The position numbers were made by a program, and so were the translations under genes. From contig KZ111168.1 in the NCBI GenBank assembly GCA_002077045.2, positions 138,122 to 202,121 on the forward strand: a stretch of 64,000 nucleotides of DNA. Reading direction: 5' to 3'. Shown in pieces: positions 1 through 10,647 of the stretch; positions within the stretch are counted from its first letter, which is position 1; each line of letters opens with the position of its first letter. The DNA comes from Rachicladosporium sp. CCFEE 5018. Taxonomy: Eukaryota > Ascomycota > Dothideomycetes > Cladosporiales > Cladosporiaceae. Under the pieces are notes generated by a model. It did no database searches. It was not told the DNA's origin and saw only the letters and a program-made list of their open reading frames with translations.

Positions 1-837
1 GACGCGAAGTACGCTACGAGGTAAGCATTGCTAGCAGACGAAGTGTGAAAAGCACGAGCACAATGTTGACGACATGGCGCAGGATTCCAGAAGGCGTATC
101 GGACGAAGAAGCAGGCCCAATCATGTGCGCTGGCGTGACAGCATACGCCGCGCTCAGGAAATCTGAAGTCCGACCAGGACAATGGGTCGTTCTCACTGGT
201 GCCGGCGGCGGGCAAGTCCTCACACGACCTTACGCATGCTACCTTAACCCACTGACAGAATCTACACAGTCTCGGCCATCTCGGCATCCAATACGCAAAA
301 GCAATGGGCATGCGTGTCATTGCTATCGACGGTGGCGCCGCCAAATCTGAGCTCTGTCTCGCCCTCGGCGCAGAGCACTACATCGACTTCGTCACCACCC
401 CCGACCTCGCGACCGAAGTCCGAAAGCTCACGACCTACGGCGCTCACGCCGTAGTCGTCTACGCTTCCTCCAAAGAAAGCTACGCCTCTGCCATATCCCT
501 CCTTCGACCCCGCGGTATCGTGATTGCTGTCGGAGTACCCGGCGCACCAGATGCATTCATAGGTACGCATCCGGCTATGATGGCCATGGGAGCGTATCGT
601 ACGGCTGGCAGTGTTGTCGGGACGCTGAAGGTAAGTCGTTTCTCCAAGGTGCTGGACATTCTGGTACCGGAGTACTGACTGTGGGTATAGGAGGTTGATG
701 AAGCGCTAGACTTCGTGAAGAGGGGTCTTGTGCATCCCGTCCTTACCAAGGGCACGCTCGCCGATGTCGATAAGTACTTGGCCTTGATGAGCGAGGGCAA
801 GGTGGCTGGGAGGGTGGTGCTAAAAGTTGCGGCATAA
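1..837 (+). CDS. Zinc-dependent alcohol dehydrogenase, copy 1 (5' end outside window)
   Basis: This is the 3' part of a medium-chain, cytosolic-type zinc alcohol dehydrogenase that interconverts primary alcohols and aldehydes with NAD(H). Base 1 corresponds to 26008 of the complete copy, inside exon 3. Exons seen here are 1-20, 83-211, 270-630 and 691-837. The Rossmann motif GAGGGLGHLG is created by joining exons 211/270, and the reading frame is kept through every junction. The intron at 212-269 starts with gcaagt, so it is a GC-AG intron; its acceptor is acacag and a ctgac branch-like motif lies at 252-256. The protein ends KVAA and the stop is TAA. The sequence shows no difference from 26008-26844, so this is probably the same haplotype assembled twice. 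The substrate cannot be read from sequence. Confidence 0.92.
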
Positions 838-1132
838 GATCCTTGCTAGTGGCTGCTCTTGCGGCTATGGAGATACGATGTGTGCACCACACGCCGGGGG
901 ATAGAGAGTAGCATGGCAAATCCCATGGCTAATGTACTTCTCGCCCGTACGAGAACGTCACCGAACTCCAACACGGCCTTGCTACGTACGGAATTGCAGG
1001 TAGTAGGCAGACTGGGCATTGAGGTAAGAGTCATGGTACACAGCCAGCCACCTCCATTCTACATCCTCTCATACATCGTCCACAGATCCCATTCATACCG
1101 TCATCACGTCCCCATCGCATTTTCCCTCCCCC

Positions 1133-2800
1133 TCAAACCTCACCCCACCCTCCACCAGCACTCACACCTTCGCTGAACACCCCTTCACTCCCCGCAGTCC
1201 CTCCACCAAACTCCCAGAAACACCTACTACTCACACTCCCGCCTCCTCGTCCGCCAAGCCCACTCTGGCTCTTGCAGCTGCTTCTGCTGCCCAAACTACC
1301 CATTCGTCGCTTCAGCACGCTGTCTCGCCTCCTGATCTCTGCAGCCCGGGAAGAAAGCAATGGGTGATGGAGGCGGATGTGCTCGGCTCGCGACAGAGTA
1401 GGTGTCGACGCAGTGGCCCAGGAAGCTGGTAGAGGGCCAAGTGGTGTTGACTGAGCGGGTACAGGTGGTGCAGGCGAGAAGCGGGAGGCGAGGTAAGAGA
1501 GTATGGTCGAGAGGTTGAGGGATCGGGTGTAGAAGTCTCGGATCTGGGTTTCGGAGTTGGGTTGAGGGGTGGCTGGCTCCTCTTCAATGCCCCAGAGAGA
1601 CGTGTCTGTTGGCTCGAGACCAGGCGAGGTTGGCAGAGTCGGACGGAAGAGGTTCGAGTCGGCTGTTGATGCATTTGGTGCGGCTTGGCGGGAGTGGCGA
1701 CTCAGGCGGCGGCGATGTTGGAGCCGTGCATCAGGCACGCGCTGTGCAGCTAGTTCGCTAGGCTGGGCGTACGTGTTGAATGCATTGCCATCTTGCGAGG
1801 CGAATTCTGCGACCAGCACATTCAGCTCTTTGGCGATGCGGTCCATAAGCTTGGCTTCCCAAGTATGATCTCGATTCCGGAACGTGACCTGCGATTCCGT
1901 GGCTGCGGCTGCAGCGATGGGTGAAGTCTGAGTGAGTGTCGGCGAGGTGTTGTCCGGTAGCTGCTCGCCGAAGATGACGGATAGTGTGTTCTCATCCAGT
2001 CCGATCAGGTCTTGTATGACACGACGAGTGATGCGTTGCCACCAGCTTTCACCATCGGAAGAGAGTCCCGGTGCACCTTCGCCTTCTTCTGGTATTGCAG
2101 CCACTTGACGCACTTTCTGACTCTTGACGGGCCTCGCATCCGTGGCAACGGAAGATCTCCTTCGGCCTCTCCTCTTCGTCTCCTTCTCGATCTCCTCCAC
2201 CACGGCCCTGCTTTGCTCTACCCGCCACCGCTCGATCCTCTCCCTTCGCTCGGTCTCCAAGTATGCCTCGCCGATCTCCTCCACTGCTCCGTCCAGCAAA
2301 GAAGTTCTCCGCACCGACCGTCTTCTCTGCGGATTATGTCGCTCAAATTGCCAAAGCTGCTCCTGCAGTCCCGTGCCACTTGCGAACGTGCCCAATCCAT
2401 CATGTGTAGGCCACAACGGCGTGGCACCGCTCTGATCCAGCGATCGATAAGGTCCCGAGTGAAACGGATCGTGATCAAAGGCCTTCAGTCCATCGTCCAA
2501 TGAGTCCAGCTCGCCATCCTCCTCTCCAGCTGCTTCGGCGTCATCCTCAACGCCAGCTTGAGAGCGAATATGTGTTTCCAGGCTACCCAGATCAGAGGTG
2601 TAGGTGGCTGTGAGTGGCGCTTGCGAAGACTGTGATGCTTTCTCGCGCTGTGCTGGGGAGAAGAGAATCCATTCTTGTGAGTCCTGGAGGGTTCGCTTGC
2701 GTAGTGGGGAGGCAGGGATGGCGGCCTGTTCCGGGATGACCTGAGGGATGGAGATCTGTCGCGAAGATTGGGGTCGATGTTGGGGCTGCTGAAATGCCAT
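1133..2800 (-). CDS. Conserved fungal protein of unknown function, 555 aa, copy 1
   Basis: This is an uninterrupted 555-codon frame starting MAFQQPQHRPQ. I recognise it only as a type of uncharacterised protein found in Pezizomycotina. Features visible are a polar, low-complexity N-terminus, an acidic stretch around residues 85-105, the segment LWPTHDGLGTFASG around residue 129, a basic helical stretch rich in Arg and Glu (about residues 155-215) that could form a coiled coil, and an S/P-rich C-terminus ending in a Gly-rich tail. There is no signal peptide or membrane segment. It lies tail to tail with the alcohol dehydrogenase (295 bp apart). Copy 3 (48743-50410) has the same length with many substitutions, which supports it being a real gene under length constraint. 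Confidence 0.8.
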   Translation of the reverse strand: MAFQQPQHRPQSSRQISIPQVIPEQAAIPASPLRKRTLQDSQEWILFSPAQREKASQSSQAPLTATYTSDLGSLETHIRSQAGVEDDAEAAGEEDGELDSLDDGLKAFDHDPFHSGPYRSLDQSGATPLWPTHDGLGTFASGTGLQEQLWQFERHNPQRRRSVRRTSLLDGAVEEIGEAYLETERRERIERWRVEQSRAVVEEIEKETKRRGRRRSSVATDARPVKSQKVRQVAAIPEEGEGAPGLSSDGESWWQRITRRVIQDLIGLDENTLSVIFGEQLPDNTSPTLTQTSPIAAAAATESQVTFRNRDHTWEAKLMDRIAKELNVLVAEFASQDGNAFNTYAQPSELAAQRVPDARLQHRRRLSRHSRQAAPNASTADSNLFRPTLPTSPGLEPTDTSLWGIEEEPATPQPNSETQIRDFYTRSLNLSTILSYLASRFSPAPPVPAQSTPLGPLPASWATASTPTLSRAEHIRLHHPLLSSRAAEIRRRDSVLKRRMGSLGSRSSCKSQSGLGGRGGGSVSSRCFWEFGGGTAGSEGVFSEGVSAGGGWGEV

Positions 2801-3632
2801 GTTGTCGCTGTTGTGAAAGAACGCAATGAATGGAAGGCCGCCTTGATATGTCCCGCCTCAAAAGCCGATATGAGACTCAGGCTGATGAAGGCGTTCAAGT
2901 CATGATGCTCGTAATGTGCCTCTTATCGATGTGAGGCGAAATCGCATGGCCTCAGAGACTTCTTGACCAGTGTTTGCTGCCTCGCGCAACAAAGAAACGA
3001 TGTCGCACCCACTGTCACTCTCGGGTCACAGGACCAAGGGACCTCCCTCCGACAAGCTCGCGAACTCAATGTCGCAATCAAGACGTGATCGACAATACCA
3101 CTGAATCACCAAGTTTACTCATCAACACATAGCCTCGTATATATGACAAACAGATCAGGTCAGCGAAGTGCATATCCCTTCTAGGATACAAGGCAATCCT
3201 CCCAACCACACCTCCTTCCCGGCGCGGTGAGACGCATTCCGGCGTTCTGCCAACAAAACGCCATCATCCCGCGCTATCGGTATGTGACAGGGGAGCTTGA
3301 TAAGATCTGGCGCTAGAAGGAGCAAGGCGTGACTTCGGCCCGGCCGGCGATCTGGCCGCTGTACTGTGGCTGTTTGGGATGTGAAACACGTCGAGGCTTG
3401 CGTTGTAATGAGACTGATCCAACACAAGCCTCACCATAGGCTGATCAGGGACGACTGCAAGAGCGCGCGGAGGCAGCGGAAGGACATGTTCTCTTTACGA
3501 TGTCAAGGCATCGGTGACTACCTATTAATGGAACTTCTTCTGATGCTCCAAACTATCGAGATGGACCTCTAGCACTCTTCTAGAAGGTATGCAAAGCCGT
3601 CTGTGTCACTACCCTACTCTCTACCTCCATCA
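2801..3632. other. Intergenic, 832 bp: promoter side of the 555-aa gene and 3' side of tyrosinase
   Basis: No frame here has a recognisable product. The same-strand neighbours mean it should contain the promoter of the 555-aa gene and the terminator of tyrosinase. I see no clear TATA box or structured element. The version at 50411-51227 has several indels, as expected of non-coding DNA. Confidence 0.6.
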
Positions 3633-5888
3633 TTACTTCACAGGACAAGTATCCCTCCCAACATTCTGCTTCACTTCCGCAAAATTGCCCCACTTGGGAA
3701 ACTGATCGCCCGTAGTAGCAGGCTGCACATCCGCGCCGACGACCTTCAGGTTCAGTCCAGGAACTTGACCATTCGGCACCGCTGTGCCGTCGAACTGCGA
3801 AGAAACATCAGTATCTGCACACTGTAAGTCGAAGGCTGTAAGAGAACTCACCATCCTCACCACCCCAAATTCCCCCTCAAATACTCCTCCACATCTCCCT
3901 TCCGCAGCCCTCTCAGATCCCCACTCTTCGCTTTGTCGAGCAACGCACTCGTCAGCGGCACCGTACCCGTGACTCTTACGCCACTACTCATCCTCATCCC
4001 ATTGCCCTCAGGATCACCCGGCAGCGCTGCGAAGATCGCATGCGTACCGACCAGATTCGGATTTGTGGGCCAGCAGCTCGGATCGCCTGCATCGAAGTCT
4101 CCGAGGAAGACGTAGATCGCGTAGGATCCGTTGAGTGCGAACTTCTCGCTGACGATGTTGGCGATGTACTCCCTGCGCAGAGGCTTCGGCCTCGCCGCTG
4201 CTGCAGGATCACGAGGAAAGAGAGATGGTTCCTCGGGCGTGTCATCGATAAAGCGCTTTGAGGGCTGGATCGCAGCGGCTGCGCTGTTTGATGGTGAGCT
4301 ATCGCCACCGTATAGCCGATTGATGGCGGCTTTGATCGAGGAGATGTTGGCGTTGTTGGCGAGCTCGGGGTACGTGTAGCCGAAACTGCGGGTTGAGCGG
4401 GCGGTTTGGGATGTCCATCGAGTGCCGTTCTGATCGCTGTGGAAGGGGTCGAGAGCTAGGCATGACGTTAGTGGAGAGTAGACAGGGGATTGAAGGTTTA
4501 CTGACGAGTATTAGCATCGACTACCTGGCCTTGATGGATCGTAAAGCTGTTCTGGATCATCTGTGTCGGCTGGACGTAGCTGTCAGGGTACAGGGCCTGC
4601 CAAAGGGCGAAGCTGCGATCGATCATTGTGTGGCTGGAAGTTCGTCAGCATTAAACCGCCGAAGTCTCTCGAGGGTGTACGACTGACTGCAGCCAGAAAA
4701 TCGGGTCAAAAGCCGAGTAGTCCAGATAGGTCATATGACCACCACTGCCAGTAACCCCATGAATCACATCATGGATCGACTCCAGACTGTCAGCGTTCTT
4801 CACATCTGCACCAAAAGTGTACGACTCGGTGCCGAATTCCGAGAAGTTGCTATAAAAGGTGAAAAGATTGTACAAGCGATCTCGAGATGACACTCGGGCG
4901 TAGTCTAGGATCGGGCCAACAAGATTATCTTGGCTGGTCGCGCTCTCGACCTGGCCACCCAGAGGGTCTCGAAGGGTTGAGGACCATTCGCTCCACTAGA
5001 GAAAGGGTCAGCTTACGATTGCGCGAAAGACGCGGCATGGCGTACTGGATCGTAGTAGAAGTCGTCTCTCGAGACCGAGTGGAATCTGTAGGAATAGAGC
5101 GGATTCGGAATCGTGTTCGTTCCATTCGGCATTGCCACCGTTACGGTCGGATTCGAAATACTACTCGGATAGACGCTCTCTCCAGCCGGCGGGTCTGCCG
5201 CCCAGTCCCAGTATGGATGTCTCCAAGACAGCGCGGCGATTGCATACTTTGTCCGCGTTGGACCTGCAGGGAACGAGTTGACTGCAGCGACAATATGGCT
5301 GTACAATGTTTGCTTGGAGCAAAGTCAGTAGCCGGCGAGTGCAGGGCTCGCATATAACATACCTCGTATAGTGCCAGATATGGTCGATGCCAAGGCAAGA
5401 GAAGCTGCGAAAGATGAATGCAGTACCCTGGCGCAGTGATACCTTCGCCTGGTCCTACGCCATCCCATGGCACGTATGGTCTACCATGGATACCTGAAAC
5501 CACATCAGTCAATGGCCGCCCATTGGCAGGATCGCGCACGCTGACCTGCAATCTGGTAGTACGACAACTTCTCCGACTGGTTCGTCGCCATGAACCGCGT
5601 CAAGCCGAGCATGAACAAGTTCCACTGATCGACATTCTTCTCCAGTTGTCTGATCTCGAGGCGCGGCTGGGGACTCGTGCCTTGGATGCCCGTAACGACA
5701 GTGTAGCCAGATGCGCCGTCAGATTGTCGTCGATCGAGCAGTATATCATGGCCGACTAGCTCGGGGAAGTCCTCGACTTGGTGGTTCAGGAGAGGTTTCG
5801 CTGCTGCGGCGAAGGCGGTATGGTGTAGCGACAGTAACAGAAGAGCCCGTAGGGATAGTCTTAGGTAGCGCATCGTCGTCCGCCCCAA
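3633..5888 (-). CDS. Tyrosinase, copy 1, with C-terminal frameshift
   Basis: Secreted or vacuolar type-3 copper monophenol monooxygenase, expected to act in melanin formation. Exons on the minus strand are 5888-5546, 5493-5363, 5312-5046, 4995-4688, 4633-4506 and from 4455 downward; introns are 50-54 nt. The start gives a hydrophobic leader (RYLRLSLRALLLLSLHH). Copper A ligands lie in GIHGRPYVPWDG and CIHLSQLLLPWHRPYLALYE; copper B in HDVIHG and FWLHHTMIDR, the latter made by the 4688/4633 junction. Relative to copy 3 four bases are missing next to 3860, so the frame stops at TGA 3857-3859 after GNLGW, giving 591 residues. The lost tail (still open to 3633 in another frame) belongs to the C-terminal domain, not the copper sites, so some activity is possible. 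No combination of splice sites I tried restores the frame. Confidence 0.9.
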
Positions 5889-7406
5889 TGGGCTAGTCCA
5901 GAGGTTGTGCCTGCCTCGAGCAAACTTTCGTGGTATTCGTAAAGCTAGCCCGACGTCGCCCAGGAAGTGTTTGTAGGTACGCGTAAGCCGGTGTAATCCT
6001 TAGGTCAATGGCTAAATATGCATATACAATGCAGATAGAGCAGCAGTGTTTACGCGCAAACGACCATCGGCGTCAAACCACACGGCCCCAACTGTAAGAT
6101 GTTACGCCAAGAAGCCGGTTTCCGTGCGCTCGTGAAGTAGGGAAAGAGCGCATGGGACTGTACAGAACGAGCGTTGAGATGCGTGAAGGCATGAGCCAAG
6201 AAAGACGACACGAAAATACTTTGAGATGTTTGGAGATACTTACCGTACTATTCGTAGCACACGCAGGGTACAAGGCTGCATCACACTTGACGTGCAGCAG
6301 CAGAGGCGGATGGAGTGGTCGGGGTGGGCGACAGGGTGAGGGCTGGTCGGGAATGCGGCGGCGGGTGCGTGATGCACGATGCCAGTGTCCGTCGTTCGTC
6401 ATCTTTGCTGGGGGGCCGGATGCTACGTGCCACACGGAAGGTAATGGCCTGAGCGATACCTAGTCCGGTACGATCGTATGTTAGGTAGATTGATTTTCGA
6501 GGTTTAATGTCTTGATAGAGGACGGTGAGCAAGGCAGCTGAACACCAGCTCGGCTGACATAGAAGATCGAGCTCGTGCTCCACGAAGCTCAGACATAAGA
6601 GTTGGGACATGGACTTGAAGTGCATGTGGAACAGATCGCGGTGGCCATTTGCATTGTTCCCATGAAGTGAACTATTTGCAGTTCCCACCTCCCCAGTATC
6701 CTCCCTTGGCGGTCAATCCAAGCATCTTCCTCAGACACCATCCGCTCGCTTCACTGCATTGCAAATCCCCTTAAATCACCCATCCGCAACAAATCATTGG
6801 CTCTGGACCGATTGACCGCCTTGTGGCAGCCATGCGAGGGCATACACCATCATAACTGCTGTGTCTGCAACCTGCAGTGCTCATCTTAATCACCATGCTG
6901 GTGACAGCCAACCTCATAATACCACCTCACAACAAGCGCGAGCACAGGTTGTAATTGACCTTATCATTGGGTGTTGTGATATTGTCGAAGGTCACGCAAG
7001 TCAACAGACTGGCCGGATGAGTGCCTGCGCGCAGCCGAACTGGGACGGCGTTTGGTGACACAGATCTGCAAGCTACATCACTCGGGACGACCACGCACCC
7101 GGGTCGGCGTTCAATTCGAAGACGAGGTCGGCTGACGGTCGATCACCAAGTCGTAGCAGAAAGTGGACTCCGCGAAGGACCTTGATCGCGCTCGACACGG
7201 CATCGTAGTGTGCTGTAGCGTTGTAAAGTGTGCCAGCTAGCATGCCCAGTTTCGGACACGGCCTCTGTCGCGGTGCATTCGATGCAAGGGGTGTCGCTGT
7301 TTGCCACAAGCTGCCACGCTTAGTAGTGGTGAAAGCTTTGACCATGTTGTGCGCTGAGCGCACGCAGCGTAATGCAATGCTGATTCGTTCTACGACCAGC
7401 AATCGA
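5889..7406. other. Intergenic, 1.5 kb: tyrosinase promoter region and SOF1 3' flank
   Basis: The largest gap between genes in the block. Frames here are short, and the one at 7073-7444 changes mainly at amino-acid level between copies, as non-coding DNA would. The tyrosinase promoter must lie here. I see no element I can name. Confidence 0.6.
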
Positions 7407-8747
7407 TCATTGCTCAGTGACCAGCACCATCTTCTCCCTCTCACTTCTCCGGGCCTTTAACCCCTTCTTCGAGTGCTTCCTCTCATTCTCCTCTTTGCGC
7501 TTGATCGACTTGAGCTCCTCGCCCTTGATCTCACCGGCCTTCTTCACCTGCTTCGGTACGTGTCTGTGCCTGGCGATCCGTCTGATCTCAGGCATATGCT
7601 TGTACCTCTGCTTCAGCGCCTCATCATACTCCAGTTTCTGCCGTTGCGCAGCACTCTTCACACCTTGCCGGGCTGATGCTTTCGCACGCCAGAGGCGCAC
7701 ATTGCCATCATCAGAGCCGGAGAGAACGTAATTGTTGTCTGGCGTCCACGCGCATGAGAACACACGCTGCATACGCTTAGTGTGGTATATATCTCTGCTG
7801 TGGCCCTCATTGCGTTTCCAGAGACGAATGCTGCGATCGTATGACGCGGATACAAGCTCTTCGCCGGTGGGAGAGAAGTCGATGTCCATCACTGCGCTCA
7901 CGTGGTCTTTGAGGATGTTCATGGCACGCGATAAGTTGCGAGAGTCGAAAAGATAGATGTTATGGTCTTCGTTCGCGACTGCGAGGTTGAAAGCCTCCAT
8001 TGGGTTCCACGCAACAGCGTTCGAAGAGAGCGTGAGCACAGAGCGATGAAGGGGAGAATTCGTTCGGAGGTCATAGAGTACCAGCGAGCGATCTGACGCT
8101 GTCGAAGCTAGTAGAGAAGTCTCAGACTGATTGAAAGCCAGCGAAGTGATCGTGTCTACACTCGTCGGCCAAGCTAGTGTCTGTGTCGGCCCAGCATTCG
8201 GTCGATTCAGATCATAAAGCGATATAGCCGACGACGCAACAGCAAATGCTGGCTCCTTCCGGTGCCTTGTGATCGCAGTAAAAGCGTTATTGCCCAACCA
8301 TGTCGCCACTGGTGCACTACCCGTTGGCGTGTGGTATGGGTCAAACAGCTTCACCGTGCGATCGCTCCCGCAGGACAGCAACTTCTGATCCTGTGTCCAG
8401 CATACGCTCTTCACAACATTCTCATGCGCCTGTGCCTGCCAGACCTCATCCTGTCTCGGCAGATCCCAGACCTTGACTACACCATCTCCACTGCCACTTG
8501 CAAAGCGTTCGAGGGATTTTGGATCCTTAGCGATGGTGTAGACTCCATCGACATGCCCTTTTCCAAGTTGTGCTACGAAGGGCGCAGCGAACATGCGCTC
8601 CAGCTTCGTTGCGTTCAGAGCTCGCGTGTATTCTCTCGCACGCTCGAAGGGATGTAGAGCCGGGTCCAGGTTTCGAGGCGTGCGAGCGACATCGCTGCCT
8701 GGCGCCTGGTGAGAGGCAGCGGAGCGGGTTAGCGCTTTGATCTTCAT
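7407..8747 (-). CDS. SOF1: SOF1-type WD40 protein of the small-subunit processome, copy 1
   Basis: Nucleolar WD-repeat protein (human DCAF13) of the U3 snoRNP / small-subunit processome, needed for 18S rRNA maturation. The chosen start gives MKIKALTRS, the usual N-terminus of the family, and 446 residues; an in-frame ATG 17 codons upstream (8796-8798) gives an extension that differs between copies and is less likely. About seven WD repeats run from roughly residue 45 to 360, for example GSGDGVVKVWDL, CGSDRTVKLFD, ASYDRSIRLW and GSDDGNVRLW. The C-terminal Sof1 domain follows (YKHMPEIRRIARHRHVPK) and ends in a lysine-rich tail with nuclear-signal character. No intron is evident. It is divergent to the CinA-domain gene, 256 bp away. 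Confidence 0.95.
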   Translation of the reverse strand: MKIKALTRSAASHQAPGSDVARTPRNLDPALHPFERAREYTRALNATKLERMFAAPFVAQLGKGHVDGVYTIAKDPKSLERFASGSGDGVVKVWDLPRQDEVWQAQAHENVVKSVCWTQDQKLLSCGSDRTVKLFDPYHTPTGSAPVATWLGNNAFTAITRHRKEPAFAVASSAISLYDLNRPNAGPTQTLAWPTSVDTITSLAFNQSETSLLASTASDRSLVLYDLRTNSPLHRSVLTLSSNAVAWNPMEAFNLAVANEDHNIYLFDSRNLSRAMNILKDHVSAVMDIDFSPTGEELVSASYDRSIRLWKRNEGHSRDIYHTKRMQRVFSCAWTPDNNYVLSGSDDGNVRLWRAKASARQGVKSAAQRQKLEYDEALKQRYKHMPEIRRIARHRHVPKQVKKAGEIKGEELKSIKRKEENERKHSKKGLKARRSEREKMVLVTEQ

Positions 8748-9003
8748 CGTGTGCGGCTTTCCATGTTGGAGTAGGTGTATGTACTGCCTTGAATGCATGC
8801 TTCGAAAAAGTTGCCCGAGAGCACGTGGCTCGGCGAATCGGCGAAGCGGGAACGATAAGGTTATCTTAGCCTGCTGTGGGGTAAAGTGACGTCCTCATGG
8901 GTTGCTGACAATTGGAAGAGGATCGCCCGACGCCTGTCTCGTTACATGTACAGTTCTCGAGTGTAGGATACTTAAAGTAGTTGTCGACTCAAGCACTCAG
9001 TGA
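8748..9003. promoter_or_regulatory. Divergent promoter between SOF1 and the CinA-domain gene
   Basis: A 256-bp interval between two start codons pointing apart, so both promoters must share it. It is conserved in position at 34755-35013 with scattered substitutions. No clear TATA box is seen. The basis is gene orientation only. Confidence 0.6.
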
Positions 9004-9699
9004 ATGACGCGTCCGGCTTTGCTATCTTTCTTCTCCGCAGCATTCCGACCTTTGCCTCGCTCTGCTTGCTTCGCCTATCATCCACGCTTCTTCTCTTCCA
9101 GCAAGCTAAGCGATAACTCATCCCCAACCCGACAAACGCACTCGAAGCCAGCGAGCCGCAGGATGTCTACTTCCTCTACTTCAATGGACTTCCCTCCCCA
9201 AGCCCTCCGTCAGATCCTCACAGAAGTGGCGGAGCTGCTCAAGTCCCGTGGCGAAACCTTGAGCATCGCAGAAACGGCTGCAGGAGGCCTCATCTCCTCC
9301 TCAATACTCTCCACCCCGGGTGCCTCCAAGATCTACAAGGGCGGCCTCACACTGTATACCTTGCCATCCCGCATTGCTTACGCCGGCTGGACGCAGGAAA
9401 CCATCTCGAACTACCAAGGACCGACGACAGATATAGTCACCGGCCTTGCGAAGCACGTGAGGAAGGATCTGGAGAGTACGTATACTCTCGCCGAGAGTGG
9501 CACTGCTGGTCCGACTGGAGGTGCGACGCCAAACAGGAAGCCAGGATATGTTGCATTGGCAGTGGACTGCGAGAGAGGCACTTTCACAAACGAGCTCAAT
9601 ACTGAGCTCGGTAGTGACAGAGTCGCAAATATGGTGCAATTCGCTCTCGAGGGCTTGAAGTTGCTGAAGAGTGTCATCAGCGGCGAGGCGAAGCTCTAA
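9004..9699 (+). CDS. CinA C-terminal domain protein (NMN amidohydrolase-like), possibly mitochondrial, copy 1
   Basis: The protein has 231 residues. Residues about 65-225 match the CinA C-terminal / PncC family, which in bacteria deamidates nicotinamide mononucleotide in pyridine-nucleotide salvage. Diagnostic segments are SIAETAAGGLISS, a glycine-rich GAS..YKGGLTLY stretch, and ESGTAGPTGG. The first 40 residues are rich in Arg, Ser and aromatic residues without acids until SSSKLSD, which resembles a mitochondrial presequence; HPRFFSSS looks like a processing site. A second in-frame Met before STSSTSMDF could give a cytosolic form. Whether the fungal protein acts on NMN is inferred from family only. 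No intron. Confidence 0.9.
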   Translation: MTRPALLSFFSAAFRPLPRSACFAYHPRFFSSSKLSDNSSPTRQTHSKPASRRMSTSSTSMDFPPQALRQILTEVAELLKSRGETLSIAETAAGGLISSSILSTPGASKIYKGGLTLYTLPSRIAYAGWTQETISNYQGPTTDIVTGLAKHVRKDLESTYTLAESGTAGPTGGATPNRKPGYVALAVDCERGTFTNELNTELGSDRVANMVQFALEGLKLLKSVISGEAKL

Positions 9700-10287
9700 A
9701 CGTAGCTAAGGGCAAAATATGGCGTCTGACTGCAAATATTCATGGAATCTCGAGCAGAGAGTGGGGCACTTAGCCCTTGCGGAGACTCTGCCGAGTACGC
9801 TGCAGAATGTATCGATGTGTCCGAAGGACGGTCTGAGAGGAAGCTAGCCCCATATTTTGGTCCTGTAGCCTACACCCCAGCTGGCACGCATCTCTGACGG
9901 ACTGACCTGACGCCTATGGGCGCCGCATGCAGTGTTTGGTAGTATCGCGTGGTCATCGCATGAGCAGGTCAGCATACGCCGTCACCGAAGAGAGGAAGCA
10001 AACCGTTCATAGTCAGGTCAACCTATATCTCCGAGAAGATGGGCACGGAGGCGAGCTGTCGAGTACCTGCAAGGGACACCCAGACAACACTCGACGGGCG
10101 TAGCACTTCTGAAACCATGTAACAATACAACGAACATTATGAAAACGCTATCCTGCCGCCGTAGTCCCAGTCTCAAAGCCGTACATGCACACCAACCACG
10201 TGAACTTCCCACCTACACACCCTCTTCATCCTTCCCCCCTCCCCCGACACCCTTCTTTTCCACTTAACCCATTACCTCTGCCATCCT
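9700..10287. other. Convergent intergenic region, 588 bp
   Basis: Lies between the 3' ends of the CinA-domain gene and the CYSTM gene. Only terminators are expected. Nothing else is recognised. Confidence 0.6.
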
Positions 10288-10647
10288 TTAGAACAAACAA
10301 TCCAAACAACAACAGCAAGCCAACGCTCCCGCTATTCCAGCACAAATCCCCCCTCCCGCCCCACCCCCTCGTTGCGGCTGTTGCTGCTGGTACATCATAG
10401 GCTGCTGCTGGTACCCCATAGGCGGTTGCTGACCATAGCCCTGCGGTGGCCCGTACTGGCCCTGCGGTGGACCGTATTGCTGTTGGCCGTAAGGTTGTTG
10501 GCCGTAAGGTTGTTGCCCGTACTGTTGCGGCGCGGGCGAGCCGTAGTAGTCTGCGTTCCCGCGTGGGTCTTGGGAGTCGTAGTGGGCTTGTTGGGGGGGC
10601 TGCATGCCGTATTGGGGCGGGTTGCCGTCGGGGGCTTTGTAGGCCAT
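10288..10647 (-). CDS. Small CYSTM-type cysteine-rich tail protein, copy 1
   Basis: The protein has 119 residues from the start MAYKAPDGNPPQYG. An upstream in-frame ATG exists, but the added sequence is not conserved in copy 2. The body is Gln/Pro/Gly/Tyr-rich with PYGQQ repeats, and the C-terminus is a short hydrophobic segment ending CCCCLDCLF. That arrangement is the CYSTM module: a tail-anchored membrane segment packed with cysteines, linked in yeasts and plants to stress tolerance at the plasma membrane. The role here is inferred from that architecture. Single exon. Copy 2 is nearly the same. Confidence 0.82.
   Translation of the reverse strand: MAYKAPDGNPPQYGMQPPQQAHYDSQDPRGNADYYGSPAPQQYGQQPYGQQPYGQQQYGPPQGQYGPPQGYGQQPPMGYQQQPMMYQQQQPQRGGGAGGGICAGIAGALACCCCLDCLF

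Larger units (their letters stand above)
1..8378 (+). repeat. 8.4-kb segment identical to 26008-34385
   Basis: All gene models and spot-checked bases in this stretch match 26008-34385 at a constant offset of 26,007. The first mismatch is C at 8379 against T at 34386. After it the two copies differ by substitutions and small indels throughout. Such a sharp change from identity to divergence suggests the same haplotype was assembled twice and copy 2 then switches phase. A recent tandem duplication is the alternative. Confidence 0.85.

Noticed and set aside
3795..3860. An intron that might hide the tyrosinase frameshift in copies 1 and 2
   Set aside because: Alternative donors (gtgagg, gtggtg) and all nearby AG acceptors leave the wrong frame, and the normal donor lies after the stop codon.
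7073..7444. A 123-codon minus-strand frame open in all three copies, overlapping the end of SOF1
   Set aside because: Between versions A and B most substitutions in it change the amino acid, the opposite of purifying selection. It is probably SOF1 3' UTR.
8748..8798. Upstream in-frame start for SOF1 (MHSRQYIHLL)
   Set aside because: The 17-codon extension differs in length and sequence in copy 2, and the family begins at MKIK.
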